NCBI GenBank assembly: GCA_000697335.1
Contig: JNEM01006823.1
Span: 1 to 16,314 of the forward strand
Length of the DNA stretch: 16,314 nt
Direction: 5' to 3'
Origin: Conidiobolus incongruus B7586
Taxonomy: Eukaryota; Entomophthoromycota; Entomophthoromycetes; Entomophthorales; Conidiobolaceae
Shown here: positions 1 to 10,726 of the stretch, piece after piece
How the letters are laid out: each line of letters starts with the position of its first letter
Numbering within the stretch: the stretch's first letter is position 1
The notes under the pieces: generated by a model
The model's input: only the letters and a program-made list of their open reading frames with translations
The model's database searches: none
What the model was told of the DNA's origin: nothing
Position numbers and translations under genes: made by a program

Positions 1-1622
1 AACTAATTAATATAAATAATATTTTATTAATTTATAGTCAAGTTTTATTAATATAAAAATAAAGGACTTTTGATGATTATTTTTTAGTTTAAATACAATA
101 ATATCAAATTATAAATTTTACAAAATTAATTTTTTAATCAAAATACTATCGTATATTTATATATATAATTTAAAACTATATATTTTCTTAACTATTTGGT
201 ATATATTTTAATATTTGAAATTAATAATTTGTTTGAAAAATTAGAAATTAGAAAATTTCTTATTTTTTCAATTCTGTGGTAATATTTATTATTTAAATAA
301 ACTGAATTTTTTATAATTATTATTGATATTTTTTAGTTTAAATATTTTATTATCAATTTGATTTAACATGAATAAGAATAACCCTTAGATATACCTTTTG
401 TGTTTTTGAAAATGGTTTTATTAATAACAATTTAAAGTAGATTTTTTAAATTAAGGATATCAAATACATACAGTTACCATTAATTTTCTAACACAATTTG
501 ACATAATGAATTAATTATAATTCTCAAAATTTTAATTGGTATTTGAAAATATTTTCATTGGTATAAGATTTGAATATTTGAAATTGCAAATATATTAATT
601 CAGGTTCATATTCTAGTTAAAAAACCTGTGATTATTGATATTATTCAATAAATTTTAATACTTAAAATCACTATAATTCAATACAATTGTAAAAAATATA
701 TTGTCAAATTTTTCAAATATAATTGATAATATTAAAACTATTTCCATAATTGATTAAATAAATTAGTGTCAAATTGTTACAAACCAATATTCAATCTAAT
801 CAGATATTTAAGTTATCTAAACTTTGATTTGTTATCATTACATAACTTGTGACCATTTAATCAATAATTATATTGGTTTGATATCTTCAATAACAGAGAT
901 TATTTAATGTTACAAAATTGTTTGATATAATTGACCTTATCGAAAACAAAATCTCGATTTAGTATTGATTATCTTTGAATTGTATGATATTAAGCAGACA
1001 AGTATTTAGTGCTTAATATTATTTTTGAATATTTGCCAACTACTTGAGTTTAACTATTAGTAATATGATACAATTGAATTACCACATGTAAAAATGTAAG
1101 TTAAACAGAACACTTGAAATATATTGAATATCTTCATATAGTTATATTAAGTTATTAGGAATAATGCTGTACTTGAATATGAAGTATATTAGTACATATT
1201 CTATCAATTCACATAATATATTATTTAATATAATTACATCTCTTATGATAGATGCAACAGCTTAATAAGTTTGATTATCTGAAAAAAAAATTATTAAGAA
1301 CGCTAAATCATTTTAGCTATAACTATTCTAACTACTTTATCATGCTAATCTAACAAAAAATATTAAAATTATAATTTTAAAAAAAACTATAAAATATCCA
1401 TTCATAAAAGTACACTATTGTTTATATCATACATTAAATAAATAATAACATTGTAACTATATTATACTCCTCACAAACAAGAACAAATTTTGATTTATAA
1501 TTTTACGAGATTGATGAAATTAAAATCTATTTATAAAACAATTAAACTTGAATAATTTACTAGTCGCTATATAGTCACTACAAATTATCTAATATATAGT
1601 GAACGGTATTATTTGTTAGTAA
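1..1622. other. AT-rich intergenic desert, no gene seen
   Basis: This stretch is extremely AT-rich with frequent stops in all frames. I see no open reading frame of useful length, no conserved protein fragment, no tRNA-like T-arm and no terminal repeats. Its right end, about 1560-1622, is the 3' flank of the reductase gene, which is read leftwards. That flank holds a weak 6-bp inverted pair (TCACTA / TAGTGA, roughly 1575-1604), too short to call a terminator. Confidence 0.7.
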
Positions 1623-4600
1623 TTAAGCTTTGGGGGGTTGAGCACGATTATGTTGCATATGACTTTGAACCAAGTGTCCGGCGGCGAGCGCAGCACAGAG
1701 TGAGAGTTCTCCGGCCATGACGGCAGCACAGATGATGCGAGCAAGTTTGCGGGAGTTGGCTCCGGGTTCCGTGGGGTGAGGTCCTTTGACACCTAACATT
1801 TCAAGCATGGCTGCTTGAGGAGGTAAGGTAGTACCACCACCAATGGTACCAACTTCAATGGAAGGCATAGAACAGCTGATTAACAAATCTTGACCATTGT
1901 TGACAGCTTCCATCAAAGTGATACAGTTAGAACTTTCAACATTTTGAGCGGGATCTTGACCAGTGGCGAGATAGATGGCAGTGAGAATATTGGATGCATG
2001 AGCGTTAAAACCACCAACACTACCGGCCATAGCTGATCCGACCAAGTTCTTGGTTCGATTGAGTTCAACAATAGCGCGAACAGTGGTCTTCAATACTTTT
2101 TCAACGACGGATCCCTTAATGACAGCTTCAGCAACAACAGATTTACCACGACCTTCGATCCAATTGATAGCAGCGGGTTTCTTATCAGTACAATAATTGC
2201 CACTAATAGAGACAATTTGCATACTGGGGAAATGCTCGGCAACAACGGAGAGAGCTTTTTCAACACCTTTGGAAATCATGTTCATACCCATAGCATCACC
2301 AGTTGTTGTAGAGAATCGAATGAAGAGAGAGCGTCCAGCCATAGCGGTCTTTAAGGTAGAAAGACGACCAAATCGAGAAGTAGAGTCAAAAGCAGCCTTG
2401 ACAATGTCGAATCCTTCATTGTCCAACCATTTCTTACATTCGGAAGTTTCGACAATGCTGGGGAATTGAACAACGGGCCCGCGAGCCATACCATCGCGAG
2501 TGAGAACAGTAGTAGCACCACCACACATGGTAATAGCCTTACAGCCACGGGAAGTTGAAGCAATGAGACATCCTTCAGTTGTAGCCATTGGAATATGGTA
2601 ATTTTCATTATCAATCTTAAAAGGACCAGCAACACCAACAGGAATGGGAGTGTATCCAATAACGTTTTCAGCACACTGACCAATAACCTTAGAGTAATCA
2701 TAATGCATATAAGGTAAGCTTCCATTCATCAAGCTAGAGGAGGTAGGACAGACAGAGTTGGAAATCAAGATACGACGAATTTTAACAGCACGAGTATAGT
2801 CTTTGAGAGTCTTCTCTAAAGCATAAGCAGGGAGTTTACCATTATGAACAAGACTGATAACTTCTTCATCATTTAATGAAGCAACTCCTTCGGGAGTTTG
2901 TAATAAAGCAACACATTCTTCCAAACTGCGGTTAGTGCCATCGTATTCAGCATCGGCTAAATAGGAACAAGTTTTTATGGTTGGTTCTTGATCAGCTGGC
3001 ATGAAAATAATCTTAGTTTCAGGTTTGGGCTTTTCAACAACAGGAGCTGAAGTAGGAGCAAGGGCAACAGTAGGCTGATGAGAAGAAAGAGTGTAAAGGT
3101 TACCGAAAACTGAAAGTACTAATAAGGCAGTGACAACAGAAGAATAGTTAGGATGGTTAACGATCCATGAGACCAATTGAACAATATTAGCTCCACGATA
3201 ATAGACATGGATGGGGAGACTGGATTGGATGACGAATTGGTTCAATCCCTTATAGTCAGAAATATTGGAGGCAACTGCCTTTAATAATTGACGAGAGTCT
3301 TGAACAGAAGATTGTGCGCTAAGGATAGTAGGATCAGTTTCACTTCCAAAATGACGCAATTGGAAAAGAACAACAGCAACAATGATGAGGAGTTTAAGAT
3401 GGGAAGTGATCGAGTTGGGAGTAATAGGTCCAGGAACATTTTCGCTGAAAGCAGAAAAAGTAATTTTCTTGTAATTGGTAGGATCAGATAAATCAACTTC
3501 GGAGGGTGATTTCTTCATCTTTTTTTCACTGCGAGATTTGATCAAATTAAGTTTAAGGCTCATGATAGCAGGGAATAAAGTAAACATGAAGAAACTATAA
3601 TAAATGTTAATCAAAGCACTCAAAGCGCAGAATTCCTTTAGACCCTGGATACCGGAAAGTGAACCAGCAATCAAAACAGAGGTTTCAAAAAAAACTTCCC
3701 AAAGAATAGGTTCGGCAGAGGAATCTACCCCTTCAGCAACATACTTGGAGATGTGAGAATTATTGTCGGCTCTATTTTGGTAAGCCTTTAATACTGACTT
3801 GTACATATGACATGATTTTTGGAAACCGAGAGCACCAACCAAAAATGGGATACCTTCCATGAAAATCACCAAATCCACCTCCATACCAAAATCTTTCATT
3901 AAATAAATGGTAAATAAAGAAAGAACGAATGCAAAGATGCCAATGCAAATGATAGAAATAGAAAGAGCAAAGTTGGAACCAAGTTTCCTCATAGAAACAA
4001 AAAGCATACCAATAGTTGAGTACATAATCAAGTATCCGCTGAATACCAAAAAAATTTCGGCGATATTAGCTTGAGAGATGAGGTGTTTAGTATTCTTGTA
4101 GACTTGCATTAAGAAATTTGGAACTGATTGAACTCGGAATTTCAAATCAGAGGAGTCAATATTTTGAGGACTAAAGAGAGAAAAGCTATTCTGAACAACA
4201 GCCTTTTCCCAAGCTTCAGCACGCATTTCATCTTGTTCACTTTCGACACGGAAAGGAAAAGTGAGAACAAGATTAGAAGCACCTTTTAATTTAGAGTCTA
4301 GAGAATAATGGGGTTTAAGAAAATGCTTAGAGATTGTACCAGATTCTAAAGCATTCTGAAGGGATTCAAAAACTGAGGCTTGATCTTGTCCTTCCAAAGA
4401 GTTATTCCAAATAGAAAAAATATCATATGTTATACACTCTTGAGTATTGGTCTTTTTCAAACAGAGATCTTGATAAGTAAAAGATTCGGGACCATCTTTG
4501 ATTGTTAAATCTTTAGTAAGGTGTTGTTTGTACAAAAGAACACGCTCTAATACGGGAATTTCAAGAAGTCCAGGTTTGTTGTCGATATTAGGGGCAGAAA

Positions 4601-4853
4601 TAGTAATATGCTTAAGGAGAACAGATCCAGATTCATCAGACATTAGATAAGTTTGACCATTGTCATATAAAAAACTTCTTGTGATAGGTTCATGAAATCG
4701 CTTTGTAGAAAAAATTTCCTTAATATGTTGAGATACACCAAACCATCCAACTAATAAACAGGTGAGAATAGCAAAAAAACAAGCTTCAACAGGGTAAGTA
4801 GAAGAAAGGGTGGAGAAGGGAACGATGAACTTCCTTCGAACTGACATAAACAT
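1623..4853 (-). CDS. HMGR: HMG-CoA reductase with sterol-sensing domain
   Basis: Reduces HMG-CoA to mevalonate with NADPH, the committed step of sterol and isoprenoid synthesis, in the ER membrane. The 1076-aa frame is complete and intronless. Hydrophobic segments lie near residues 22-41, 263-286, 296-318, 326-346, 385-403, 407-432, 484-500 and 568-590. The long luminal loop between the first two is typical of fungal enzymes. Segments two to six match the sterol-sensing domain. A linker (about 591-640) leads to the catalytic domain. Its motifs are TTEGC with catalytic Glu760, DAMGMN at 853, CTDKK with Lys891, GQDPAQN with Asp967, GTIGGGT at 1002 and LVQSHM with His1065. All catalytic residues are present. 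The chosen ATG is the first after an in-frame upstream stop and has A at -3; Met3 is an alternative. The protein ends shortly after HNRA, where the mammalian enzyme has its AMPK-target serine. Family assignment is near certain; sterol-responsive control is inferred from the domain. Confidence 0.97.
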   Translation of the reverse strand: MFMSVRRKFIVPFSTLSSTYPVEACFFAILTCLLVGWFGVSQHIKEIFSTKRFHEPITRSFLYDNGQTYLMSDESGSVLLKHITISAPNIDNKPGLLEIPVLERVLLYKQHLTKDLTIKDGPESFTYQDLCLKKTNTQECITYDIFSIWNNSLEGQDQASVFESLQNALESGTISKHFLKPHYSLDSKLKGASNLVLTFPFRVESEQDEMRAEAWEKAVVQNSFSLFSPQNIDSSDLKFRVQSVPNFLMQVYKNTKHLISQANIAEIFLVFSGYLIMYSTIGMLFVSMRKLGSNFALSISIICIGIFAFVLSLFTIYLMKDFGMEVDLVIFMEGIPFLVGALGFQKSCHMYKSVLKAYQNRADNNSHISKYVAEGVDSSAEPILWEVFFETSVLIAGSLSGIQGLKEFCALSALINIYYSFFMFTLFPAIMSLKLNLIKSRSEKKMKKSPSEVDLSDPTNYKKITFSAFSENVPGPITPNSITSHLKLLIIVAVVLFQLRHFGSETDPTILSAQSSVQDSRQLLKAVASNISDYKGLNQFVIQSSLPIHVYYRGANIVQLVSWIVNHPNYSSVVTALLVLSVFGNLYTLSSHQPTVALAPTSAPVVEKPKPETKIIFMPADQEPTIKTCSYLADAEYDGTNRSLEECVALLQTPEGVASLNDEEVISLVHNGKLPAYALEKTLKDYTRAVKIRRILISNSVCPTSSSLMNGSLPYMHYDYSKVIGQCAENVIGYTPIPVGVAGPFKIDNENYHIPMATTEGCLIASTSRGCKAITMCGGATTVLTRDGMARGPVVQFPSIVETSECKKWLDNEGFDIVKAAFDSTSRFGRLSTLKTAMAGRSLFIRFSTTTGDAMGMNMISKGVEKALSVVAEHFPSMQIVSISGNYCTDKKPAAINWIEGRGKSVVAEAVIKGSVVEKVLKTTVRAIVELNRTKNLVGSAMAGSVGGFNAHASNILTAIYLATGQDPAQNVESSNCITLMEAVNNGQDLLISCSMPSIEVGTIGGGTTLPPQAAMLEMLGVKGPHPTEPGANSRKLARIICAAVMAGELSLCAALAAGHLVQSHMQHNRAQPPKA

Positions 4854-7800
4854 CCTGAATAATATGTCGTAAGAAATATATAGGATTCTTACTATTTTAT
4901 GCTAAGATCAAAGTAGTGATGATGATTAGACTGGAAATAATTAGTATAAAATTATGAATTCAACCAAACCCAAATTATGAGGAAAAACTAACCAAACTGA
5001 ATTTGGACATACAGCCACTATAAATACCAACTAATCAGTTACATTTGAAATGAAATTCAACACTCACAAATTGAATATACATTTTTCAATTACTAAATTT
5101 TAAAATCATTACAAACAATTTGGATAAAATAATACTAATATCATTATAATGAATAAATAGAAAAATATCATTATTTCAAATTACTAATTTAAAATTATAA
5201 TTTTATATCAGATCTAGTAATCACTTTATATGAACATAAGACTATTACTTAAAATATTTTCTATTTTTTAGAATAAATAATTTGGCAATACTTCAGTAAA
5301 AAACGAAAAATTAGTTAGATATACTCTAATTTCATTGATTATTAAATTTCTAATAATAATTTATTAAGTGTATAATTGTGCAATGGAAAATCATTGAAAT
5401 TTGATTTTTTTTCAAAAAACAAATGGGGTTAATAAAATACTAATTTGTTCCAAATATATCTATAGGTTGATATAGATAAATTTAATTTTGAATAAATCAT
5501 GTACAAAGACCAATATATTATTAATAGGAAAGATCAAACCAAGTCAAACAAAACGTTGATGAATAACATTACTGAAAAGAAAAAAATAGCTTTAATTAGA
5601 TATTATTTTCAGTTTTCAAAGATAAAATGTATTATTTAAACAGCAAAATTTATTAATCATTAATCACATTTACCTTATCTCCAGAATTTAATAAACCTAA
5701 TATTTTTATTATACTGATTATATATTCAAATAATTCATTGCTAAATAGCTACTATAATAGATTTTTTAATCAGCTCATTCGAAATCTTGTTGAAATATTT
5801 ATAGTACAACAATGTATATTATAAAAAATTGTCCAATTTCATTCGAAATTTAATCCCAAAAAGGAATATACGGTTAATCATATGAATTTGATTGAATTGA
5901 TAACACAAGCATTAAAATTCAATTAAATATTATTATGAAATTTTTAAAAATAAATATATTATCACCATCTCACATATTCCCCCGAATTTTATTCATAATA
6001 TTTGTTAATATCAATCTAAAACTATTTTGATTTAAACTTATTAATTTAATAAATTTTTGTAACTGAACTCAGGATATTAATAACTAATTAATATATTCAC
6101 TATGAACTTTACATCATGATATGATAGGCTATTAAAATATAACTATATTTTACTTAAAATAAATTAGTTTTATGACCCTGATTTTAATTCACAAATATTA
6201 AAATACATAAAAAAATTCATATAATTTTGAATTCTAATATTTATTTGACAAAATTTATTTAAAGTACTGTATTTCTTAATAAACAATAATAGAGAAAAAA
6301 TGATATTATTTAGTCTTTTTTTCTTTTATGTTCCAAAATATAAAATATGATTACAATATGCATATAAATATTTAGACATAGCTTATCTGATAATATCAAA
6401 AAGTCAATCTATTCAATTATTCACCGATAATTTTATATTGTGATTGTATTGATTTTAAATATTTTTTAATTATAAATTTTATATCCTTGAAACCGTTTGT
6501 AAAATGTTTAACACAAATCTCATTTCAATTAAAAATTTTGGTTCTCTTGACGAATAGTTATAAAATTTATTAATACAGTCACTAATTACAGCATAATTTT
6601 TTGCTATTTTTGATTGATTTTAATATGATAGCATATTTCAGTTCAAATTTGTTTGTTTGATAGATAGAAAGTTCTAATCTTTATTTTTTAATTTCAATCA
6701 ACTTTGTATAAGTGCTATAACAATAATTGAAATCATATTATCCGATTAATTCCGTTTAAGTGTTTTATTCAGTTAAAAGCAAATATAAAGTCATTTCAAT
6801 CTAGGTATATGCTGCCAATTGTATATTCGAAATATCAGTATATTAAATTAAATAGTAAAAATTATAATAATAAGCCGTACAAAAATTTGATTAACATATT
6901 TTTATAATCTTCAATTATTATTTTTCAAATTTTATAAAAATTAAAAAACTAAATTAGGGTAATTACTGTATAATTACATTTTTACAGATAAAAATAACTC
7001 ATAAAATATTCTGATATTCACTTCCTAATATTCAAATATTACTAATTGTTACCAATATGATATATATTATATTTCGTTGAAATCTGAAATTAACAATATA
7101 TTGTCAAAATGAGATATATATTTCAACTATTTAAACCTTTTCTATTGAATTTTGGTCAATTATATAAAACAAAAAATAAATTAATGGATTAAATTATATT
7201 GAATTTATGCTCTACATGTTAATTAATACTTTTCAACATCGACTCACATACCAAAGCCTAATATATCTTTAATTACATATAATACATATATATATTTCCT
7301 TTTGAAATTATTAGTTAACGCTATCAATATTTAATATTATAACAATTAATTACATATTTATAAATTGAATAACCGTATGAATTTTAAATTTAAAAATAAA
7401 ATACAGTTTTTAATGTGAACATTCAAAACCATTGAAAGTTACTATGTAATTGATCATAATATAAATTAATAATCAATTAGAACCTATAAGCCCTAGCGAA
7501 ATTGATTATTATTTAATAAGAATACAAATAACAAACTAGAATTCATATTATATATATCAAACAAGTATCACAATGACTGACATTATTATCAAAAAATTAA
7601 AATAAAATTATTTTTTAGTGATTTGTATTAATTTTTAGTAAGTATATGTAATAGAGTAAGATATTAAGATTAAATGGATAGTCATAAATATCAATGTGAG
7701 TATCATATGGAATATATTTGTAACTAACAAAATTAAATATATCATAAACTTTAGGGTTGGAACAGTAATGGATTTTACTATATTTGGTGAATGGTTAAAT

Positions 7801-8640
7801 TTTACTATTATTATCGATAGATACAATATCGTGGAATTTAACTATTATTAATTATTATTAATCTTTTGAAATTATTATAGCTATATTAAATTTTAAAATC
7901 TCATCTAATATATATATTTCAAAAAGTAAACTAGAATATTTAATGAAATTAGTTGTAGTTGAACATGATAAAAAAATTTAAATATAAAAATTTAATTTAA
8001 ATTCAATATGATAAACTTAAATCATATTTATCAATGAATTTATATTAAATTGAAAATTTAAATTAGTACCAATCAAAATATTAAAATTTTATTTTTATAT
8101 TAAATTATGAAATTATCATAAATTTAACTTTTCAATCAGTAATCCTAACTTGCTAAAACAAGTTGAAAAAATCTATAATAATTGTCAATATTTTCAATTG
8201 CTTTGAGATAAATTTTTTAAGTAACATCATATTGAAATCTTATAAAGCATTATATAAATTCAGAAAGATCAAAATAATTGATAGTATTTAATTGTATACA
8301 TGAAATATATATTGCTATAACATTTTATAATGTTTTAATTTATATTGATTTAATTGTGATTTGGATCTAAGTAAATTTAAAATAATTCAATATTTGATAA
8401 AAGTTCAAAGATTAAATAATCAATATTATAATTGTAATTTATTCTACGTCTAAAATTTCCTTTTTATATGTTTTTAACAAGAATGAAATTATTCTTTTAA
8501 TCTAATTGTATAAAAAACAAATTTTAGTTTCATTAAAGTTAATACTTTAATCAAAATATTTTCTAAAATTAAAATTAAATAAGAAAGATCCTGAATTCAT
8601 TTAATATCAAATTAACTAAATAGTAAAATTAAGTATATTT
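4854..8640. other. AT-rich intergenic desert between divergent genes
   Basis: About 3.8 kb of very AT-rich sequence with stops in every frame. The left end must contain the reductase promoter and leader, read leftwards. I could not place a firm TATA element there, although a TATAAATA string occurs at 5019-5026 on the + strand. The longest open stretch, about 63 codons near 7635-7826 on the minus strand, is low-complexity Ile/Leu/Thr-rich and resembles no family I know. No tRNA, snRNA, transposon ends or long repeats were recognised. Confidence 0.65.
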
Positions 8641-8869
8641 TTATTATGAAAAAGGGGTTATATAAAAACATAAAGGTTTATAACAGCAATCATATCAAAA
8701 CAAAAATATTAAGTTGATTAAATATTAAAATTGCTAGGATTAATTGTTTATTAAATTTTAATTATATTAATTGAATGTTTTCATTTTAAAAATGATGACG
8801 CGATAGTACACAACTAATTTGGAAGGTCATAAATTTGAAATTGAAAGTTGAATTGTGATGCGAAATTAA

Positions 8870-8998
8870 CCAATCACAAATAAAGAAATTCCAAATTGAA
8901 TGATACGAAATTTGAATTTACATTAGAGAAAGGGGAATTTGATTGGATGGTTCTCAACATCAACTTGAAATTGGTTAGTTGTCTTAATAGGAAATTGG
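8870..8998 (+). promoter_or_regulatory. Cluster of four CCAAT boxes upstream of histone H2A
   Basis: One CCAAT on the + strand (8870-8874) and three inverted copies, ATTGG, at 8942-8946, 8970-8974 and 8994-8998, lie 120-248 bp before the H2A start codon. The three inverted copies are spaced 28 and 24 bp apart. CCAAT boxes bind the HAP/NF-Y complex, and histone promoters of fungi, plants and animals often use them. A GCGAAATT string at 8860-8867 overlaps the first box and partly resembles the GCGAAA core of yeast histone upstream elements; that resemblance is weak. Regulatory function is inferred from motif density and position. Confidence 0.6.
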
Positions 8999-9117
8999 AT
9001 TTTGGAAATAAAATGTAGTAGTGAAAAGAGTGATTTATACCCATTAAAGTGTAAACAATTTGTTTTTCATCTTTCAATTGATCTTTGTTTTTTTCATCAC
9101 ATAACATTACTATCAAC

Positions 9118-9516
9118 ATGTCTGGAAAAGGAGGTAAAGGAAAAGCTGCTGCCGCTGAAACCACTTCTCGCTCTCGTTCATCTAAGGCCGGTCTTCAATT
9201 CCCTGTCGGTCGTATTCACCGTCTCTTGAAGAAGGGTAACTACGCCCAACGTGTTGCTGCCGGTGCTCCCGTCTACTTGGCTTCCGTTTTGGAATACTTG
9301 ACCGCCGAAATTCTCGAATTGGCCGGTAACGCCGCTCGTGATAACAAGAAGACCAGAATTATTCCTCGTCACTTGCAACTCGCCATCCGTAACGACGAAG
9401 AATTGTCCAAGCTTTTGGGCCACGTTACCATCGCTCAAGGTGGTGTCCTTCCTAACATCCAAGGTGTCCTTCTCCCCAAGAAGAGCAAGAAGGAAGACGG
9501 AACTCAAGAATCCTAA
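9118..9516 (+). CDS. Core histone H2A
   Basis: Core nucleosome histone, pairing with H2B in the octamer. The 132-aa frame has no intron. A lysine/glycine-rich amino tail (residues 1-24) leads into the H2A fold with AGLQFPVGR at 24-32. Acidic-patch residues Glu59, Glu64, Glu67, Asp93, Glu94 and Glu95 are all present, and so is the docking segment GGVLPNIQ at 108-115. It lacks the long, divergent features of H2A.Z and macroH2A. The start at 9118 gives the canonical MSGKGGKG amino end and has A at -3; extending the frame upstream finds no other ATG. Codons favour C or G at the third position (GCC, GTC, CTC, AAG), unlike the AT-rich surroundings, which suits a highly expressed gene. The carboxy end is TQES (129-132) where fungal H2A usually ends in SQE plus a hydrophobic residue. 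There is no metazoan-type 3' histone stem-loop, so polyadenylation is likely. No H2B gene adjoins it. Confidence 0.97.
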   Translation: MSGKGGKGKAAAAETTSRSRSSKAGLQFPVGRIHRLLKKGNYAQRVAAGAPVYLASVLEYLTAEILELAGNAARDNKKTRIIPRHLQLAIRNDEELSKLLGHVTIAQGGVLPNIQGVLLPKKSKKEDGTQES

Positions 9517-10726
9517 ATTTGTTTCACGATCTCTTGACGAGTTCAGTCGCCAAAGTTTAGCTTGTAACGTATTTTAATTGAGATAATATCGAGTTCAATT
9601 AATTTATTCGATTTGTACTTTAACTATGATTATACCACTTTCATATTCACCACTTCCAAATAAATAGTATTATATATAATATAATTAAGTTTTGTTTTTT
9701 TAAATAATTTAAATTGAAATTCAAAACTGATATTAAACTGAACAGTTAATGATTATTGATACTAGTAATATTTTGAATAAGGTTATTTACCTATTGAATA
9801 CTCATTTAATTATTCTTTATTATTAACGTTATTGCGTAATAACTCTCCTTTCACAAGGATACAATCACCAAATTTCAACTTACCAATTTCCGTTTCAATT
9901 ATTTAATTAATATAATATTTACAATAAATGGTGCTGGTACTATCGTCCACTAAGCATAATATTAGCACATATAAATAACAATATATGATATGAAAACACT
10001 ATCACCAATAATAAAATATTTACTCTAGAATAATTTGAATATTAAATACCAGACCTGTACTAATTGAAATTTTCTAAATGATTTTATCTAATAACTACTA
10101 AAACTTTATTTAATTTGATCTTAATTACAAAATCTAATATCAATAAAATTTTAATTTTATTATCTGACATTTGTTTTTTAGATATTAAAATTAGTGATTG
10201 AGTTATTGAAAAAGTGAGTAATTTATCATATGATTACTATTTGTGGGAATTGAGATTAATTTAAATATTAATTTATTGGATTTAAATTAAATAAAAATTA
10301 TAATAAATTATATTGTTAATATTATTAAAAAAATAAGTTTATTAAATTATAACATTTATATGTAAAAATAATCTAATTAAATTATAAATATTAAAAATTT
10401 GATCGAAAATGATTTCAAATTAAAATTAAAATTGAATAAAATATAATTGAAAATTAAATTATAAAAATTTTCAGGCTGAATTAAAAATTAATAAATTATG
10501 AAATAAATTTTCAAAATATAGATTTATTTATTTTTAATTAATGATTACTCGGTGATTATTTGATTGAATTATTTTTTTTATTTTTATTAAAATAATAATA
10601 ATTCAAATAATATCGACTTTAATTTAATAATCCCATAATATATTTTGATTACTTTTTCAATTATAAATAAATATTTTTTAAAATTTCATTCAAAATAAAT
10701 AGAATAATTAATAATAAAATAAACAA
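9517..10726. other. AT-rich intergenic region, no gene seen
   Basis: About 1.2 kb holding the H2A 3' flank and, at its right end, the promoter of the next gene. The part near 9826-9960 is somewhat richer in G and C than the rest. It includes a small hairpin, GTTATT-GCGT-AATAAC, at 9828-9843, and a GTGCT/AGCAC pair farther on. I found no reading frame, tRNA or recognisable RNA family in it. Confidence 0.6.

Noticed and set aside
79-344. A 17-bp exact direct repeat (79-95 and 328-344) in the left desert
   Set aside because: With this base composition, about one such 17-base match is expected by chance in a 16-kb window, and the flanks diverge quickly.
2197-2725. Open frames of 90-124 codons overlapping the reductase gene in other frames
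   Set aside because: They are shadows of the conserved catalytic domain, have no family resemblance and lie wholly inside a confidently assigned gene.
4916-5002. A possible box C/D small nucleolar RNA (GTGATGA ... CTGA about 80 bases apart, with a CAAA/TTTG flanking pair)
   Set aside because: The boxes are short and common by chance in AT-rich DNA, the terminal stem is not adjacent to them, no C'/D' boxes are clear, and I could not match a guide to rRNA.
7635-7826. A 63-codon open stretch on the minus strand in the desert
   Set aside because: It begins at a non-ATG codon, is low-complexity (Ile, Leu, Thr, Tyr), has no recognisable motif, and is about as long as expected by chance somewhere in 4 kb.
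9085-9117. An 11-residue amino-terminal extension of H2A in the same frame
   Set aside because: The extension contains no ATG, only a TTG, and the canonical MSGKGGKG start follows. It is leader sequence.
4854-9117. The large desert as a centromere, replication origin or mitochondrial insertion
   Set aside because: AT-richness alone is the only support. There are no tandem arrays, no organelle gene fragments and no mobile-element clusters. The flanking genes are ordinary nuclear genes.
9828-9968. A short hairpin and a GTGCT/AGCAC pair in a slightly GC-richer patch
   Set aside because: Stems of five or six bases without conserved loops or RNA-family motifs are not enough to call an RNA gene.
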